This document shows, in pieces, positions 30,118 through 38,516 of a stretch of 64,000 nt of DNA; the stretch's first letter is position 1, and every line of letters starts with the position of its first letter. Where the stretch lies: positions 1 through 64,000 of the forward strand of contig NZ_LZRN01000005.1 of the NCBI RefSeq assembly GCF_001678675.1, in the 5' to 3' direction. Position numbers and translations under genes: made by a program. Origin of the DNA: Gelidibacter algens. Its GTDB lineage: Bacteria > Bacteroidota > Bacteroidia > Flavobacteriales > Flavobacteriaceae. The notes below the pieces were generated by a model. It ran no database searches. It saw only the letters and a program-made list of their open reading frames with translations, and had not been told where the DNA came from.

Positions 30118-31110
30118 GTGGTAAAAATAGGTGACATACAACTTTCTGATTTTCCTTTGCTTTTGGCACCTATGGAAGACGTCAGTGATCCGCCGTTTAG
30201 GGCCTTGTGCAAAGAGCATGGTGCAGACGTTGTTTACACGGAGTTTATCTCTAGTGAGGGCTTGATCAGAGATGCTGCAAAAAGCATCATGAAATTGGAC
30301 ATCTATGAAAGGGAGCGTCCGGTTGGTATTCAAATCTTTGGAGCCAATCTTGAAAGTATGCTCCAAACTATTGATATTGTCGAAAAATCAAATCCAGATA
30401 TCATTGATATTAATTTTGGCTGTCCAGTCAAAAAAGTTGTGAGTAAGGGCGCTGGCGCTGGCATTTTAAAAGATGTGTGCCTCATGGAAAAGTTAACGGC
30501 AGAAATGGTCAAACGTACCAATTTGCCAATTACCGTAAAAACCCGTTTGGGTTGGGACCATGATTCTATCAGAATTGTTGAGGTGGCCGAACGTTTGCAG
30601 GATGTGGGCTGTAAGGCCATTGCCATTCATGGACGTACACGTGCACAAATGTATAAGGGCAATGCTGATTGGCGACCAATTGCTGAGGTTAAGAACAATC
30701 CGCGGATGCACATTCCTGTTTTTGGGAATGGTGATGTCGATACACCTGAGAAAGCGATGGAAATGCGTGATGTTTACGGATTGGATGGGTGCATGATTGG
30801 CCGCGCCAGTATTGGAAATCCATGGTTTTTTAAGCAAGTCAAACATTTTTTTAATACTGGTGAACATTTGGCGGCTATTTCTTTGGAAGAACGCGTGGAT
30901 GCTGCGCGCCGACATCTTCAAATGGCTATTGATTGGAAAGGTGAAAAACTGGGAGTTTTTGAAACTAGGCGGCATTATACTAATTACTTTAAAGGCATTC
31001 CAAACTTCAAGGAGCACCGCACCAAAATGGTGACTAGTGATGATTCTGGTGACGTGTTTGCGGCTTTTGATGAGGTATTGGAAGCTTTTTCTGGTTATGA
31101 GTTTGTTTAA
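30118..31110 (+). CDS. dusB: tRNA-dihydrouridine synthase
   Basis: 330 residues from GTG at 30118 (MVKIGDIQL). A TTG six bases upstream is possible, but family members begin MVKIG. FMN-dependent reduction of uridines in the tRNA D-loop. Dus signature APMEDVSDPPFRALC near the N-terminus, the INFGCPVKKV substrate loop with the catalytic cysteine, AIHGRTRAQMYKG, and the phosphate-binding GNGDV and GRASIGNPWFF. Stands alone; converges on the permease gene across a repeat-rich gap. Confidence 0.93.
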   Translation: MVKIGDIQLSDFPLLLAPMEDVSDPPFRALCKEHGADVVYTEFISSEGLIRDAAKSIMKLDIYERERPVGIQIFGANLESMLQTIDIVEKSNPDIIDINFGCPVKKVVSKGAGAGILKDVCLMEKLTAEMVKRTNLPITVKTRLGWDHDSIRIVEVAERLQDVGCKAIAIHGRTRAQMYKGNADWRPIAEVKNNPRMHIPVFGNGDVDTPEKAMEMRDVYGLDGCMIGRASIGNPWFFKQVKHFFNTGEHLAAISLEERVDAARRHLQMAIDWKGEKLGVFETRRHYTNYFKGIPNFKEHRTKMVTSDDSGDVFAAFDEVLEAFSGYEFV

Positions 31111-31116
31111 AGTTCA

Positions 31117-31344
31117 GAGCTTGAAGCATGAAGCGTGAAGCATGAAGCGCGAAGTATGAGGCATGAAGCATGAATTTGGTACTTGGAGTTTGGAGTTTGA
31201 AGTTTGAAGATCGAAAGTTCACGTCTAAAATCCTCAACTTTTTTAATATTTAGTTTTTTTTACTCTTGGAAATTTTGTTTTTGGGTTGAATTTTACAGTT
31301 TTGAAGACTGAAGACTGAAGACTGAAGACTGAAGACTGAAGACC
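31117..31344. repeat. Heptanucleotide microsatellites
   Basis: Two low-complexity blocks in the gap between dusB and the permease gene. About 31117-31215 is a degenerate 7-base series (TGAAGCA, TGAAGCG, then TTGGAGT/TTGAAGT). 31303-31344 is six copies of GAAGACT, the last imperfect. Just after, 31345-31378 holds a GC-rich inverted element (CCTGCCCGTCCGCAG...GAAGGCGGG). The blocks lie 3' of both genes, so no coding effect is expected. Confidence 0.8.
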
Positions 31345-31380
31345 GCCTGCCCGTCCGCAGCCTTTGCGAAGGCGGGAACA

Positions 31381-32583
31381 TTAACTCCTCACCAACTTCT
31401 CATTAATCCGTCCCGAAGCAATTTTAGAAGCAATCAAGCCTAAAACAGTTATGGTTACCAAGACAACCACAATATTCAGAAATTTAATATTGACAGGATA
31501 GGGGAGCGATGGTGTAATCATCACCAATGCAAATTGCTGCTGAAGCACTACAAGTATAAAACCTATCAAAACCCCAATAAATCCGCCAAGAACAGTCATC
31601 AAACTGCCTTGAAGAAAAAATACACGTCGGATATCTTTCGTAGTGGCACCAATATTATAAAGCGTGTGCAATGAGCCCTTTTTATCCAAAATCATCATGA
31701 TCAAAGCACCAATCACATTGAATAATGCAATGATGATGACCAAGGTGAAAATAAGATAGACCACCAAATTTTCAGTATTCAACATTTTGTAGAGTGAATC
31801 ATTTAATTGCGCTCTATTTTTTACTATAACGTCCGTATCAAAATTATCCAAAATAGCGTTTTTGACGGTTTCTTCATCTGCATTAGGTTGCAGCTTAATT
31901 TCAATACTACTCAATTGGTTAGTGGCGTAATCCATCAAATAGCGGGCGTTTACAATATCAGTATACACATAAGTTCCATTCAAATCCTCATTAACATCAA
32001 ACACACCAATATTGACCATATTCAGTGAATTAAAGGCGCCCTTAATAGAACTTATTTGTCCAACACCAGGTTTTGGAACATAAATGCTGAGTGTTTTTCC
32101 ATAATCTAAGACACCAAAAGACAGGTTGTGCGCAATGCCCCAGCCAGAAACCATTTGCCCACTCCCTTTTTCGAACCATTGACCTTGAATAATCATAGAA
32201 TCCATATGGGTGACCTTCAAATAATTTTCATCCACACCTTTCAGGGATGCCAGCATATTTTTATTATCAAATTCGATAATGATGCGCTCTTCAATAATAT
32301 TTGAATAGGATGCAATACCGTCTATGTTTTGTAGAGCGGTAGAATCTTTATCGGTTAGTAAAAAAGATTTTCCTTGGGAGGGAAGAATTTTAAGATCAGG
32401 ATCAACAAAAGAAGAAAATTCAAGGCTAAAATCCTTTAAGCCAGCAAACCCTGAAAGTACAATAAACAACGCTGCAGCAGCAACAACCACGCCTGAAGCT
32501 GCAATAATGGTCATGATATTTATGGCATTATTGCTACTTTTGGTAAAGAGGTATCGCTTAGCGATGTAAAGCGCAAAGTTCAA
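31381..32583 (-). CDS. ABC transporter permease, LolC/LolE type
   Basis: 400 residues. One N-terminal membrane helix (about 22-45), a periplasmic domain (about 50-270), then three C-terminal helices (about 275-300, 325-350 and 370-390) in the FtsX/MacB-type arrangement. RYLFTKSSNNAINIMTIIAASGVVVAAAALF at the start is typical of LolC/E homologues in this phylum. Lol permeases release lipoproteins from the inner membrane; that role is inferred. The ATPase is not in the window. The gene starts at 32583, directly after the rbfA stop. Confidence 0.87.
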   Translation of the reverse strand: MNFALYIAKRYLFTKSSNNAINIMTIIAASGVVVAAAALFIVLSGFAGLKDFSLEFSSFVDPDLKILPSQGKSFLLTDKDSTALQNIDGIASYSNIIEERIIIEFDNKNMLASLKGVDENYLKVTHMDSMIIQGQWFEKGSGQMVSGWGIAHNLSFGVLDYGKTLSIYVPKPGVGQISSIKGAFNSLNMVNIGVFDVNEDLNGTYVYTDIVNARYLMDYATNQLSSIEIKLQPNADEETVKNAILDNFDTDVIVKNRAQLNDSLYKMLNTENLVVYLIFTLVIIIALFNVIGALIMMILDKKGSLHTLYNIGATTKDIRRVFFLQGSLMTVLGGFIGVLIGFILVVLQQQFALVMITPSLPYPVNIKFLNIVVVLVTITVLGLIASKIASGRINEKLVRS

Positions 32584-32979
32584 TTACGATTTTTTACGTT
32601 TGTCCAGTAAATCAGCATCCTTAATAGGGTTTTCTTCCCCTTTTAAAGATTTATCAATCCGTTCAATATACTCGAGAGAATCATCAATAAAGAATTCTAA
32701 ATTCGGCATTCTGCGCAGTTGATGTCTGGTGCGTTGTGCCAATTCATGACGAATTAATGGGGTGTTGGAGCGAATACCAATCAATAATTCTGCAGCTTCC
32801 TTATTGGGGAAAATGCTCAAATATACTTTTGCCAATGACAAATCGGCTGTGACGTTTACCTTGCTTACAGATATGATGACACCGCGTAAACCGCCTTTAG
32901 TAGCTGCACTTTGAAGCACGTCAACCAAGTCTTCCTGTAAAATACCTCCTATTTTTTTCTGTCTATGACTTTCTTCCAA
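32584..32979 (-). CDS. rbfA: Ribosome-binding factor A
   Basis: 131 residues, KH-like fold. Binds the 30S subunit late in 16S rRNA maturation. Typical features: EDLVDVLQSAATKGGLRGVIISVSKVNVTADLSLAKVYLSIFP and the RIPNLEFFIDDSLEYIERIDKSL-like end (here MPNLEFFIDDSLEYIERI). It ends one base before the permease gene begins, so the two are co-transcribed. Confidence 0.93.
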   Translation of the reverse strand: MEESHRQKKIGGILQEDLVDVLQSAATKGGLRGVIISVSKVNVTADLSLAKVYLSIFPNKEAAELLIGIRSNTPLIRHELAQRTRHQLRRMPNLEFFIDDSLEYIERIDKSLKGEENPIKDADLLDKRKKS

Positions 32980-33215
32980 AATGTTTTGTTTTTATAAATC
33001 AAGTAGTTATCCAATGACTTAAATTAGTAATTAAAAGCCAAATAGAGGCTTATCGACTGCAAAAATAGAGCATATTTAAGGATTATTGTATTTTTGGTAA
33101 GACAAAGTTGAATTGTAGTAGGTTTGAACTTTGATTAACTATAATCAGATATGAAATTCTTTCTGTAGATAGGTAAATTTGCTGAAAATTAATAAGATTC
33201 CTACTTTCACTGGAA

Positions 33216-33626
33216 ATGAATATGAAAAAAATTGAACACATAGGTATCGCCGTCAAAGATTTGGATGTTTCTAATGAGGTATTTGCCGCACTCTTTGGGA
33301 AACCCCATTATAAAACAGAAGCCGTTGAAAGTGAAGGCGTCCGTACGTCGTTTTTTAAAACGGGCCCCAATAAAATTGAATTGTTAGAAGCGACTTCAGC
33401 CGATAGCCCCATTGCTAAATTTATTGAAAAGAAAGGGGAGGGCGTCCATCACATTGCATTTGCAGTAGATGATATAGAAGCAGAAATTGAGCGTCTCTCC
33501 GAAGAAGGATTTATCGTGTTGAACAAAATCCCTAAAAAAGGTGCCGATAATAAGTTAGTCGCCTTTTTGCACCCAAAAAGCACCAATGGTGTTTTGATTG
33601 AGTTGTGCCAAGAGATAAAGCCGTAA
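33216..33626 (+). CDS. mce: Methylmalonyl-CoA epimerase
   Basis: 136 residues of the glyoxalase/VOC fold. Interconverts the (R) and (S) forms of methylmalonyl-CoA in propionate metabolism. Metal ligands are seen in IEHIGIAVKDL (His), EGVHHIAFAVDDI (His) and NGVLIELCQ (Glu). The length matches the family. Start at ATG 33216 (MNMKKIEH); the second ATG two codons later is equally possible. It is divergent from rbfA. Confidence 0.92.
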   Translation: MNMKKIEHIGIAVKDLDVSNEVFAALFGKPHYKTEAVESEGVRTSFFKTGPNKIELLEATSADSPIAKFIEKKGEGVHHIAFAVDDIEAEIERLSEEGFIVLNKIPKKGADNKLVAFLHPKSTNGVLIELCQEIKP

Positions 33627-33631
33627 AATTG

Positions 33632-33662
33632 TTGTAAGATTTTAAAATAAGTAGTAATATTG
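33632..33662 (+). promoter_or_regulatory. Promoter of the tRNA gene
   Basis: TTG at 33632-33634, a 20-base spacer, then TAATATTG at 33655-33662, one base off TAnnTTTG. The tRNA begins 13 bases later. It overlaps the end of mce by a few bases of 3' flank only. Confidence 0.5.
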
Positions 33663-33675
33663 CATCCTCTAAACC

Positions 33676-33749
33676 GGTCCTATAGCTCAGCTGGTTAGAG
33701 CACCTGACTCATAATCAGGTGGTCCCTGGTTCGAGCCCAGGTGGGACCA
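33676..33749 (+). tRNA. tRNA, anticodon CAT (elongator Met or lysidine-type Ile)
   Basis: 74 bases. Acceptor stem GGTCCTA / TGGGACC (one T-G pair), D-loop AGCTCAGCTGGTTAGAGC, anticodon arm CCTGACTCATAATCAGG with loop CTCATAA and anticodon CAT, T-arm CCTGGTTCGAGCCCAGG. No CCA is encoded. Anticodon CAT can belong to elongator Met or to Ile2; the stems alone do not settle it here. Confidence 0.93.
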
Positions 33750-33762
33750 CGTCAATGATTAC

Positions 33763-33794
33763 AAAGCTTCCGAGAAATCGGGAGCTTTTCTTTT
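33763..33794 (+). terminator. Terminator after the tRNA
   Basis: AAGCTTCCGA, loop GAAA, TCGGGAGCTT: a 10-bp stem with one T-G pair, then TTTCTTTT. It is 14 bases after the tRNA end. Confidence 0.75.
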
Positions 33795-34463
33795 ATATGA
33801 TGGGTACAACAGAGATACAATAAATTAGTGTTACCTGTATCTTGATCTAAAACGAATCTACATATTAATTCATCCAGTCTGGTAGAAAAGCACCTTCGAC
33901 GCCAATTCAAAATTTCTATTCCACAGGTTTCTTTAGGAAACCACCTTTTAGAATACCAAACTTTTTTATAGTGGCACATACTGCTGATTCGCATCACCTA
34001 CCGAAAGGATAAGAACCGTATTTTTTTGAATGTTAAACGCTAATCCACATCTATCATTATTTACAAGAATAGAGTAGAAGTCGCACATGCGAATATGCAG
34101 CATTGCGCAGTAGTACTTTCACTTTATAAATTATGGGATAATTGAAAAGGCTCCAGATTAACATTACGTTGACATTCATTTTTCATAGTTGGCCGGATTT
34201 TCGCAAAGCGCTCTGGCCGGATAGTTTCGAGAGTGGCCACACGCCCGAAGCGCAGTAAGGACCGTCTAAGTATTGCCAAAAATTGGTGACCACAATGTAT
34301 TACTCAAAATTATCGTAAAGAAATGATTTGGAAAGTAATTTGTGTTTTTCCAGATATAAATCCAAATTTAACGTCTTGAAAACTTTACATAAGCTCATAT
34401 TATAATTAGATTTTAGAAACAATTATCGAACGCTAAAATAGAAACTTTTTAAAACTAGGTTGC
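33795..34463. other. Gap between the tRNA and the giant-gene locus
   Basis: About 670 bases. An 81-codon open frame on the minus strand (33752-33997) overlaps the terminator and resembles no family I know. A direct repeat of GGCCGGAT (34191 and 34214) lies beside a small hairpin near 34200-34215. No copy of the tRNA 3' end, so no sign of a tRNA-borne att site. Nothing else supported. Confidence 0.4.
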
Positions 34464-37400
34464 TTATATTTCTAAGAGACAGGTTTCCATCACCGGACAC
34501 AATTTAGACGTTCTCAAGATTCTAATTTTATCCAATAAAACTTCCTGTGGGGATAGTGGATGAATGGAAAAGTTAGAATCGGGTATTTCGCCATTATGAA
34601 AATCATTTCTGGGCATCAGTTCAATGGATAAAACACTCAAAGGTGCATTTTCATCAATGCCTAAGAAACGCAACTTTTCCCGAATGTTTTTCATATTCCA
34701 AAAACCGACGGAATAAGGTGGTGTGCCAGCCAATAATACAGGCGATTCCGGTGGACTGAATGGTTTTTCGGGATTTTCTTTTTCCATTTTACGTCTATTA
34801 TATGCTTCCACTTCATCTAAATCCAACGTCAAAAAAGGTTTCAACAACAATAATTTATCGAGCAAAATATTCCGATACTGAACGCCATCGGCCTGTATTA
34901 CCTGGGCATATAAGCAGGCATGAATATCGGTTCTGGGTTTGGAAGGGGTTACATTTCTTCCTTCAAAAAAAGATTGCGCATGCCGTGTACTTACCAGAAT
35001 TTTACCCCTATCTCTCATGGTGTGTACTATCATTGAAGGCGCAGGGTGCTGGACTCCGGTTACTCGCAAGGGAGAACCATAACGGCCTTGGGCGGTTGAC
35101 CATTTTTTCGGATCGGCATGTCCCACTCGAAATTCATACGTGAAAAAGCCAAATAATTCTTCTGAATCTTGATAAACTCCCGGTGGAAGAGGTAATAGAA
35201 AATGTGTAGGCTTCTCATCCGGAACTACCGCGTTAGCAGGTATCATAGCCTGCATGGCGTCAAGACCACTTTGATCGAACGGCTGGCCTGGCCTTACGAT
35301 CCTTACCGTCTCTGGATCGAGATTTATAGGTGGTTCGGGCTGTTCATTCCGCAAATAAGCTTGCCAATTTTCCTTTGTCCAATTGGGATTATTTCCGTCC
35401 CTCAAAAAGCCATCCGATAAGATTGTTCCTTCCAGACGTTCATCCAACGCAGCGAGCATAGGATCTGGGGAATAGGACAATACACGGGCAAAGTACATAT
35501 CTTGATTATCCACAAGGGGTTTGTCAAATTCCACCCACAAATAACGATTACGATTGAATGTTTCCGAATAACGGTTTGCTATTAATTCTTCCTCCGGGCT
35601 TTCGGGAGACAGAGCGATGCCTACAGCAACAATCTTTGGCACTTGTGCGGGAACCGTTGTAATGGGCAGTAAATTAGTGAGTTGCTTTACAGTGCTGGAT
35701 TCATCAAATCCAAATTCAATAGGCACATCATTTTTGATTACCTGCTTAAATTGTGGTTCAATAAAATACCGTACTTCTATAGGTTCGGGAAAGTTCCCTT
35801 CGGATGGTTTTGGGTCTAAGGCATCGATAAATACCAACTTCGTAAAAGAACGATTCGGTTCATTCATTGCCTGCCAATTTAATCCTTTCGTTAGGCCAAT
35901 GATGCCCAATTCTTCTTTTTCCTGAAAGTCTTCATTACCCTCAAACTTCCAATGTCTGAAAACTTTAAAGCTGTCAGGCTTGAGCATATCCCAAGTCCAG
36001 TCGCGGTTAAGATCGAGCTGTATTACATTGATCCATTTATGATAAAAATCATCACGGCTGGCAAAGGTTATAGAACTGCGATCTGGCGAAACAGAATGGT
36101 TGATGATTTTACTGCACCCCATTTGTGTTCGGACATTGTCCTTTCCGGTAAGTGATCCTGTTTTATGAGTCAAACTGGTAATGGCTGCAAGCCGATCGAG
36201 CAAATCCGAATCGGTTGCATTGCCTTTTCCGCGGGTCTTTTGTTCTTTCCTGAATTGGGGAGTGATAATAGGTTGTGGTTGAAAGAACATACTTAGCAAT
36301 GAATCTATAGGTTCATCCAATAACGGTTCTTTTTCAAGCTTTTTGGGATCCTGACGAAGGAATTGCACGGTTGGAATACTTATTCTTGAATCTTCCGAGC
36401 CAAAATATTCTGAGGTTTCATTAGGGCAAAATGAACGAATCGTAATGCGTATGTCCCTTGCCGTTGGAAGTAGCAATGGTCCTTTTTTACTGTTTATTTT
36501 CCCAACTAATCCGAACTTTTTATCAGGAGCTAAAAAATTAATCACGGGTATGTCCTGATAGTCAAGCTTAAGGTCAATGACATCTTTTGGATGGTTATGT
36601 TTTAATATATATTTCGGAAAATCCCGGAACGTTTTATACAAAAAAACATATGCTTCTTTAGGCGTTGTTCCAGTAATTGCATGATAAGAATCTTCCCGAT
36701 CCATATCGAGCGTATTTATTTCTACCACAATTTCTACCTGGGCTACATCAGGATCGGGCAAACTTACCTCGCGAAGCCATGTATGAAAATTACGGGTTGC
36801 ATCGTCGCGATTTCGCAATGCGATGAGTTCCTTTCTGTCCTCCAATAATTCATCGGTAGCTTTTTTTGTGTCAACATTGGTGTAAAGTACTGCAGGATAA
36901 TTGAGGCGAGGCCTTTCGATAACGAGAGAGTTTCCATCTTTTGCTATCTTTATGGTTGGTGGTTGAGGCGCAACGTATCTTTTGAATTTTTGAACGGCTA
37001 TTTTATGTTCGCCCTTATTTTGGGAATTACTTTTTGGCCCAGGGCCGCCGCCCGATATATCGGATAAGCGTACACGAAAGGCATAAACATTGCCATATTT
37101 CAAATCTAGTTGATCTTCTTTTGGGTGAGTGTAAAGTGCTTTGGGCAAATCGTCAGGATTCTCGTTTTTATTTCTCATCATTTCATCCTTGATCACATCG
37201 AGCTGGTTGAGTTTTTCTGGCAGCGGATCAGGAATACACAAACAGGTACCATTCCAGTTGGTGAAATAAGCGGGTAACCAATAACTTCCATTATCGCCAT
37301 GTTTTGCAAACGATACTGATACCCCCGATTCCATATCAACTTTACCGAGGTCAATATCTCCAGTTTTTAAATTGGTAGACGTTAAGGATACTTGAGACTT

Positions 37401-38501
37401 CCATGTATCTTTGAGTTTTTCTTCCAATTGAGCGGAGTTTAAAGAAATATCCTCAGGATTAATTTGCGCGACATCTATCCGGTATTTACTCACAACCAGT
37501 GGAGTATCGGCTTTATTCCCGGCAACAATATTTGCTTGTGACTGCAAGCCGCGATTGTACCATTCTAGCACCTGTTCGTCATCCCACGCCAAACGGATAC
37601 CCATATCCGTTACAGGGGCAGTACCACTGGCCTCTTCTCCAAGATGATCAGTACTAATTGGCTGGCTGGAATGCACAATTTTTGCGAAGCCATCGCTATA
37701 GTGCAAAACGTCATCAAAAATAGCATCAAATGGACCGGCTGCTTCTGGTTCTTCTACTGGAAAAAGCACAGGGCTGAATAAATTTCTGCTTTCAGTAACC
37801 GGTGGAATCCAAGCTGAGTAGCGCTGGATATTTTCTGGTAATAGGTCCTTAAAAGAAGATCCAACTTTAAAGTCAACGTAAACCCAACCCCCATCTTTGA
37901 AATAATCGGAAGAAGGCAATTCCATCTCGACCTTTTCATAAAGTATCCCCATTTGAGTCGCTAGCTTTGGTTGATGCAAACAAAAAGCCATCACTTGCGC
38001 CCAGTTAACAATATCCTTATTTGCAACATCTATATTTTTAAAGGAATTTTCTTTTAAGGCACAGAAATAACTGTCATCAGAGACCGCTCCCTGCCGGGTT
38101 CCAGCAAAACCAAAAGCCTTTCTGTAACTTTCTGGAAGGTATTTTTTAATGGGGATGGCAATAATTGGTTCTCTGCCATGTTCATCCTGGATTTTAAAGT
38201 AAGTTCCTATTTCTTCAAATAATGCTGTACGGTCGGGATTGACAGGGTCAAGGACGGTTTCTACCGTTGCATATGAATCTGTGTGGGTTTCTAATGCGGG
38301 CACTAATTCATTGCCTTTCACCAAAAAGGCATTCAATTGAATATTGGATTTAGCAAAAGAAACTGCGCCTGCCATCAACGGTTTCGTTGGATCGAACTTT
38401 GGCATTATCACAATGTTACAAACCAGTTTTTTCTCTGCCTCATTTATAATGATTTCTTGTGGAAGTGTAAAAATGAAAATCTTTGTGACTGTTGAATTCA
38501 T
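34464..38501 (-). CDS. Giant uncharacterised protein B (1345 residues)
   Basis: I do not recognise this family. There is no signal peptide, lipobox or membrane helix; it looks like a soluble, beta-rich multidomain protein. One module near 470-500 has LKYGNVYAFRVRLSDISGGGP, like a fibronectin-type strand pair, followed by a proline-rich link (VAPQPPTI). A second compact module near 1140-1180 has FFTYEFRVGH and WSTAQGRYGSPLRVTGVQHP, which reads as strongly constrained. Tryptophan and proline are frequent; repeats are not obvious. It begins 15 bases after the stop of giant protein A, so the two are co-translated from one message and probably act together. Several stretches look more GC-rich than the surrounding core genes (by eye). 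Ends before a 700-base gap. Confidence 0.85.
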   Translation of the reverse strand: MNSTVTKIFIFTLPQEIIINEAEKKLVCNIVIMPKFDPTKPLMAGAVSFAKSNIQLNAFLVKGNELVPALETHTDSYATVETVLDPVNPDRTALFEEIGTYFKIQDEHGREPIIAIPIKKYLPESYRKAFGFAGTRQGAVSDDSYFCALKENSFKNIDVANKDIVNWAQVMAFCLHQPKLATQMGILYEKVEMELPSSDYFKDGGWVYVDFKVGSSFKDLLPENIQRYSAWIPPVTESRNLFSPVLFPVEEPEAAGPFDAIFDDVLHYSDGFAKIVHSSQPISTDHLGEEASGTAPVTDMGIRLAWDDEQVLEWYNRGLQSQANIVAGNKADTPLVVSKYRIDVAQINPEDISLNSAQLEEKLKDTWKSQVSLTSTNLKTGDIDLGKVDMESGVSVSFAKHGDNGSYWLPAYFTNWNGTCLCIPDPLPEKLNQLDVIKDEMMRNKNENPDDLPKALYTHPKEDQLDLKYGNVYAFRVRLSDISGGGPGPKSNSQNKGEHKIAVQKFKRYVAPQPPTIKIAKDGNSLVIERPRLNYPAVLYTNVDTKKATDELLEDRKELIALRNRDDATRNFHTWLREVSLPDPDVAQVEIVVEINTLDMDREDSYHAITGTTPKEAYVFLYKTFRDFPKYILKHNHPKDVIDLKLDYQDIPVINFLAPDKKFGLVGKINSKKGPLLLPTARDIRITIRSFCPNETSEYFGSEDSRISIPTVQFLRQDPKKLEKEPLLDEPIDSLLSMFFQPQPIITPQFRKEQKTRGKGNATDSDLLDRLAAITSLTHKTGSLTGKDNVRTQMGCSKIINHSVSPDRSSITFASRDDFYHKWINVIQLDLNRDWTWDMLKPDSFKVFRHWKFEGNEDFQEKEELGIIGLTKGLNWQAMNEPNRSFTKLVFIDALDPKPSEGNFPEPIEVRYFIEPQFKQVIKNDVPIEFGFDESSTVKQLTNLLPITTVPAQVPKIVAVGIALSPESPEEELIANRYSETFNRNRYLWVEFDKPLVDNQDMYFARVLSYSPDPMLAALDERLEGTILSDGFLRDGNNPNWTKENWQAYLRNEQPEPPINLDPETVRIVRPGQPFDQSGLDAMQAMIPANAVVPDEKPTHFLLPLPPGVYQDSEELFGFFTYEFRVGHADPKKWSTAQGRYGSPLRVTGVQHPAPSMIVHTMRDRGKILVSTRHAQSFFEGRNVTPSKPRTDIHACLYAQVIQADGVQYRNILLDKLLLLKPFLTLDLDEVEAYNRRKMEKENPEKPFSPPESPVLLAGTPPYSVGFWNMKNIREKLRFLGIDENAPLSVLSIELMPRNDFHNGEIPDSNFSIHPLSPQEVLLDKIRILRTSKLCPVMETCLLEI

Positions 38502-38516
38502 GATGTTTGATTTACT

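Noticed and set aside
33752..33997. 81-codon minus-strand ORF near the tRNA
   Set aside because: It covers the tRNA terminator, has many cysteines and arginines, and matches no family I know.
33676..34463. tRNA-borne integration site for a genomic island
   Set aside because: No second copy of the tRNA 3' end and no integrase gene are visible in the window.
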